Assembly (NCBI RefSeq): GCF_963678195.1 | Contig: NZ_OY782759.1 | Coordinates: 3,541,961-3,605,960 of the forward strand | From: an uncultured Hyphomonas sp. | GTDB taxonomy: Bacteria > Pseudomonadota > Alphaproteobacteria > Caulobacterales > Hyphomonadaceae | Direction: 5' to 3' | DNA: 64,000 nucleotides | Shown here: positions 63,312 through 64,000 of the stretch, piece by piece | Layout: each line of letters starts with the position of its first letter | Numbering within the stretch: the stretch's first letter is position 1 | The notes under the pieces: generated by a model | Told to the model about the DNA's origin: nothing | Database searches by the model: none | The model's input: the letters and a program-made list of their open reading frames with translations, nothing else | Translations under genes and position numbers: made by a program

Positions 63312-63326
63312 GTTCTCTTTATGTTC
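63312..63326 (+). promoter_or_regulatory. LexA (SOS) box GTTC-N7-GTTC
   Basis: GTTC (63312-63315), seven bases, GTTC (63323-63326) is the direct-repeat LexA box of alphaproteobacteria. It lies 24 bp before the ATG of a Y-family polymerase, a classic SOS gene. Confidence 0.85.
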
Positions 63327-63350
63327 ACGTTCGTTTTCCGGGTCTGTCCG

Positions 63351-64000
63351 ATGCGCCTGCCAACTGAAATCGAGTCTCTGTATATCGACTTCGATGCCTT
63401 CTTCGCAAATGCCGAAAAGCAATTGCGGCCGGAACTGCGCGGCCGGCCGGTGGGGGTGATCCCGCTGGAGTCCGAATATTCAGGCCTGATCGCCTGCTGT
63501 TACGAAGCGAAGGCCTATGGTATCCGGCGCGGCACATCGGTGCGGGAAGCACGGGCACTGTGCCCCGGCATCGCCCTGCCGGTCGCCCGCCACGATGAGT
63601 ATGTGAAACTGCACCACAGGATCCTGGAGGAGCTGGACCGGCATGTGCCGGTGCGCAAAGTGTGGTCTGTGGACGAAATGGAGTGCGCGCTGATCGGCTC
63701 CGAACGGCGGCGGAGCGAGGACATCGCGCTCAGCATCCGCTACGGCCTGAAGGAGGCTATCGGGCCATGGCTGACGGCCTCCATCGGCCTTGCGCCGAAC
63801 CAGTTCCTGGCCAAGGTCGCCGCGGAAATGAACAAGCCGGAAGGCCTGATCGTGCTGCGCCCGGAAGACCTGCCCGGCCCGCTATTCGATCTGGAGCTGC
63901 AGGACCTTCCCGGCATATCAGGCCGGATGTATACGCGCCTCGGCAAGGCCGGTGTGTTCACGGTGGAACAGTTGTGGCACCTCTCCCCCAAACAGGCCCG
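63351..64000 (+). CDS. Y-family DNA polymerase (DinB-like), 3' end outside window
   Basis: The first 216 residues show the translesion-polymerase palm and fingers: YIDFDAFFANAEKQL with catalytic Asp13 and Asp15, and VWSVDEMECAL with Asp108 and Glu109. YEAKAYGIRRGTSVREARAL and WLTASIGLAPNQFLAKVAAE follow. It runs off the right edge. The LexA box 24 bp upstream supports damage-inducible expression. DinB-type PolIV is the best label, and the ImuB side cannot be excluded without the C-terminus. Confidence 0.9.
   Translation, partial: MRLPTEIESLYIDFDAFFANAEKQLRPELRGRPVGVIPLESEYSGLIACCYEAKAYGIRRGTSVREARALCPGIALPVARHDEYVKLHHRILEELDRHVPVRKVWSVDEMECALIGSERRRSEDIALSIRYGLKEAIGPWLTASIGLAPNQFLAKVAAEMNKPEGLIVLRPEDLPGPLFDLELQDLPGISGRMYTRLGKAGVFTVEQLWHLSPKQA

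Overview
The window is high-GC alphaproteobacterial chromosome. MutS, RpoN-LptABC, RsfS-RlmH, SerC-SerA and PurA look like core genes. The ethylmalonyl-CoA pathway enzymes Ccr and Ecm, a SAM-II riboswitch, a GTTC-N7-GTTC LexA box and a CC0125/CC1285-family lipoprotein together suggest a Caulobacterales/Hyphomonadaceae-like marine bacterium (inference; no 16S or tRNA gene is present). Coding density is about 90%. I see no prophage, insertion sequence, CRISPR array, tRNA or rRNA. Many neighbouring genes meet tail to tail with overlapping stop codons.

Layout. 1-8.4 kb: the end of an SDR, a membrane-anchored TAXI binding protein, rlmH-rsfS, a BON-domain lipoprotein, gshB, a small lipoprotein, an XRE regulator and mutS. 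8.5-16 kb: malic enzyme, aldehyde dehydrogenase with a clear terminator, a sugar-dehydrogenase-like lipoprotein, a CC0125-type lipoprotein and a Bcr/CflA-type MFS pump. 16-24 kb: a RimB-RimK fusion, ecm, a class IV aminotransferase, ccr, a SnoaL-like protein and purA. 24-30 kb: a PagL-like deacylase, serC-serA with a probable serC leader, a TauD-like dioxygenase, YhhN and YkvA. 30-39 kb: an SDR, a nitroreductase, a TetR-controlled pair with two identical operators, a GST-like protein, thiolase, asd, a Usp protein and a methyltransferase.

39-45 kb is the most accessory-looking stretch. It holds an AT-rich HTH gene, two paralogous von Willebrand A proteins (one exported, one cytoplasmic), a desaturase, and an unusual four-helix membrane protein with a primase-like four-cysteine zinc motif. 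45-48 kb carries a thioesterase, nucleoside hydrolase, ribokinase and secreted S1/P1 nuclease, which together could form a nucleic-acid salvage route. 48-53 kb is the conserved rnd-lptC-lptA-lptB-rpoN cluster. 53-64 kb holds an acetyl-CoA hydrolase/CoA-transferase, a Tat-exported LD-carboxypeptidase, YaiI, a DUF885 lipoprotein, an acyl-CoA dehydrogenase, an acyltransferase, a VOC protein, metA behind a SAM-II riboswitch, an MdaB-like quinone reductase, a GNAT protein and the start of an SOS-controlled Y-family polymerase.

The main themes are acetyl-CoA/C4-C5 assimilation (thiolase, Ccr, Ecm, CoA-transferase, malic enzyme), serine, methionine and aspartate-family biosynthesis, and envelope maintenance (Lpt, PagL-like, LD-carboxypeptidase). 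The most interesting unexplained signals are a 20-bp motif shared by the upstream regions of ecm and ccr, two ATGCA-N4-TGCAT sites around the CoA-transferase, a structure-conserved hairpin repeat present twice, and the zinc-motif membrane protein.
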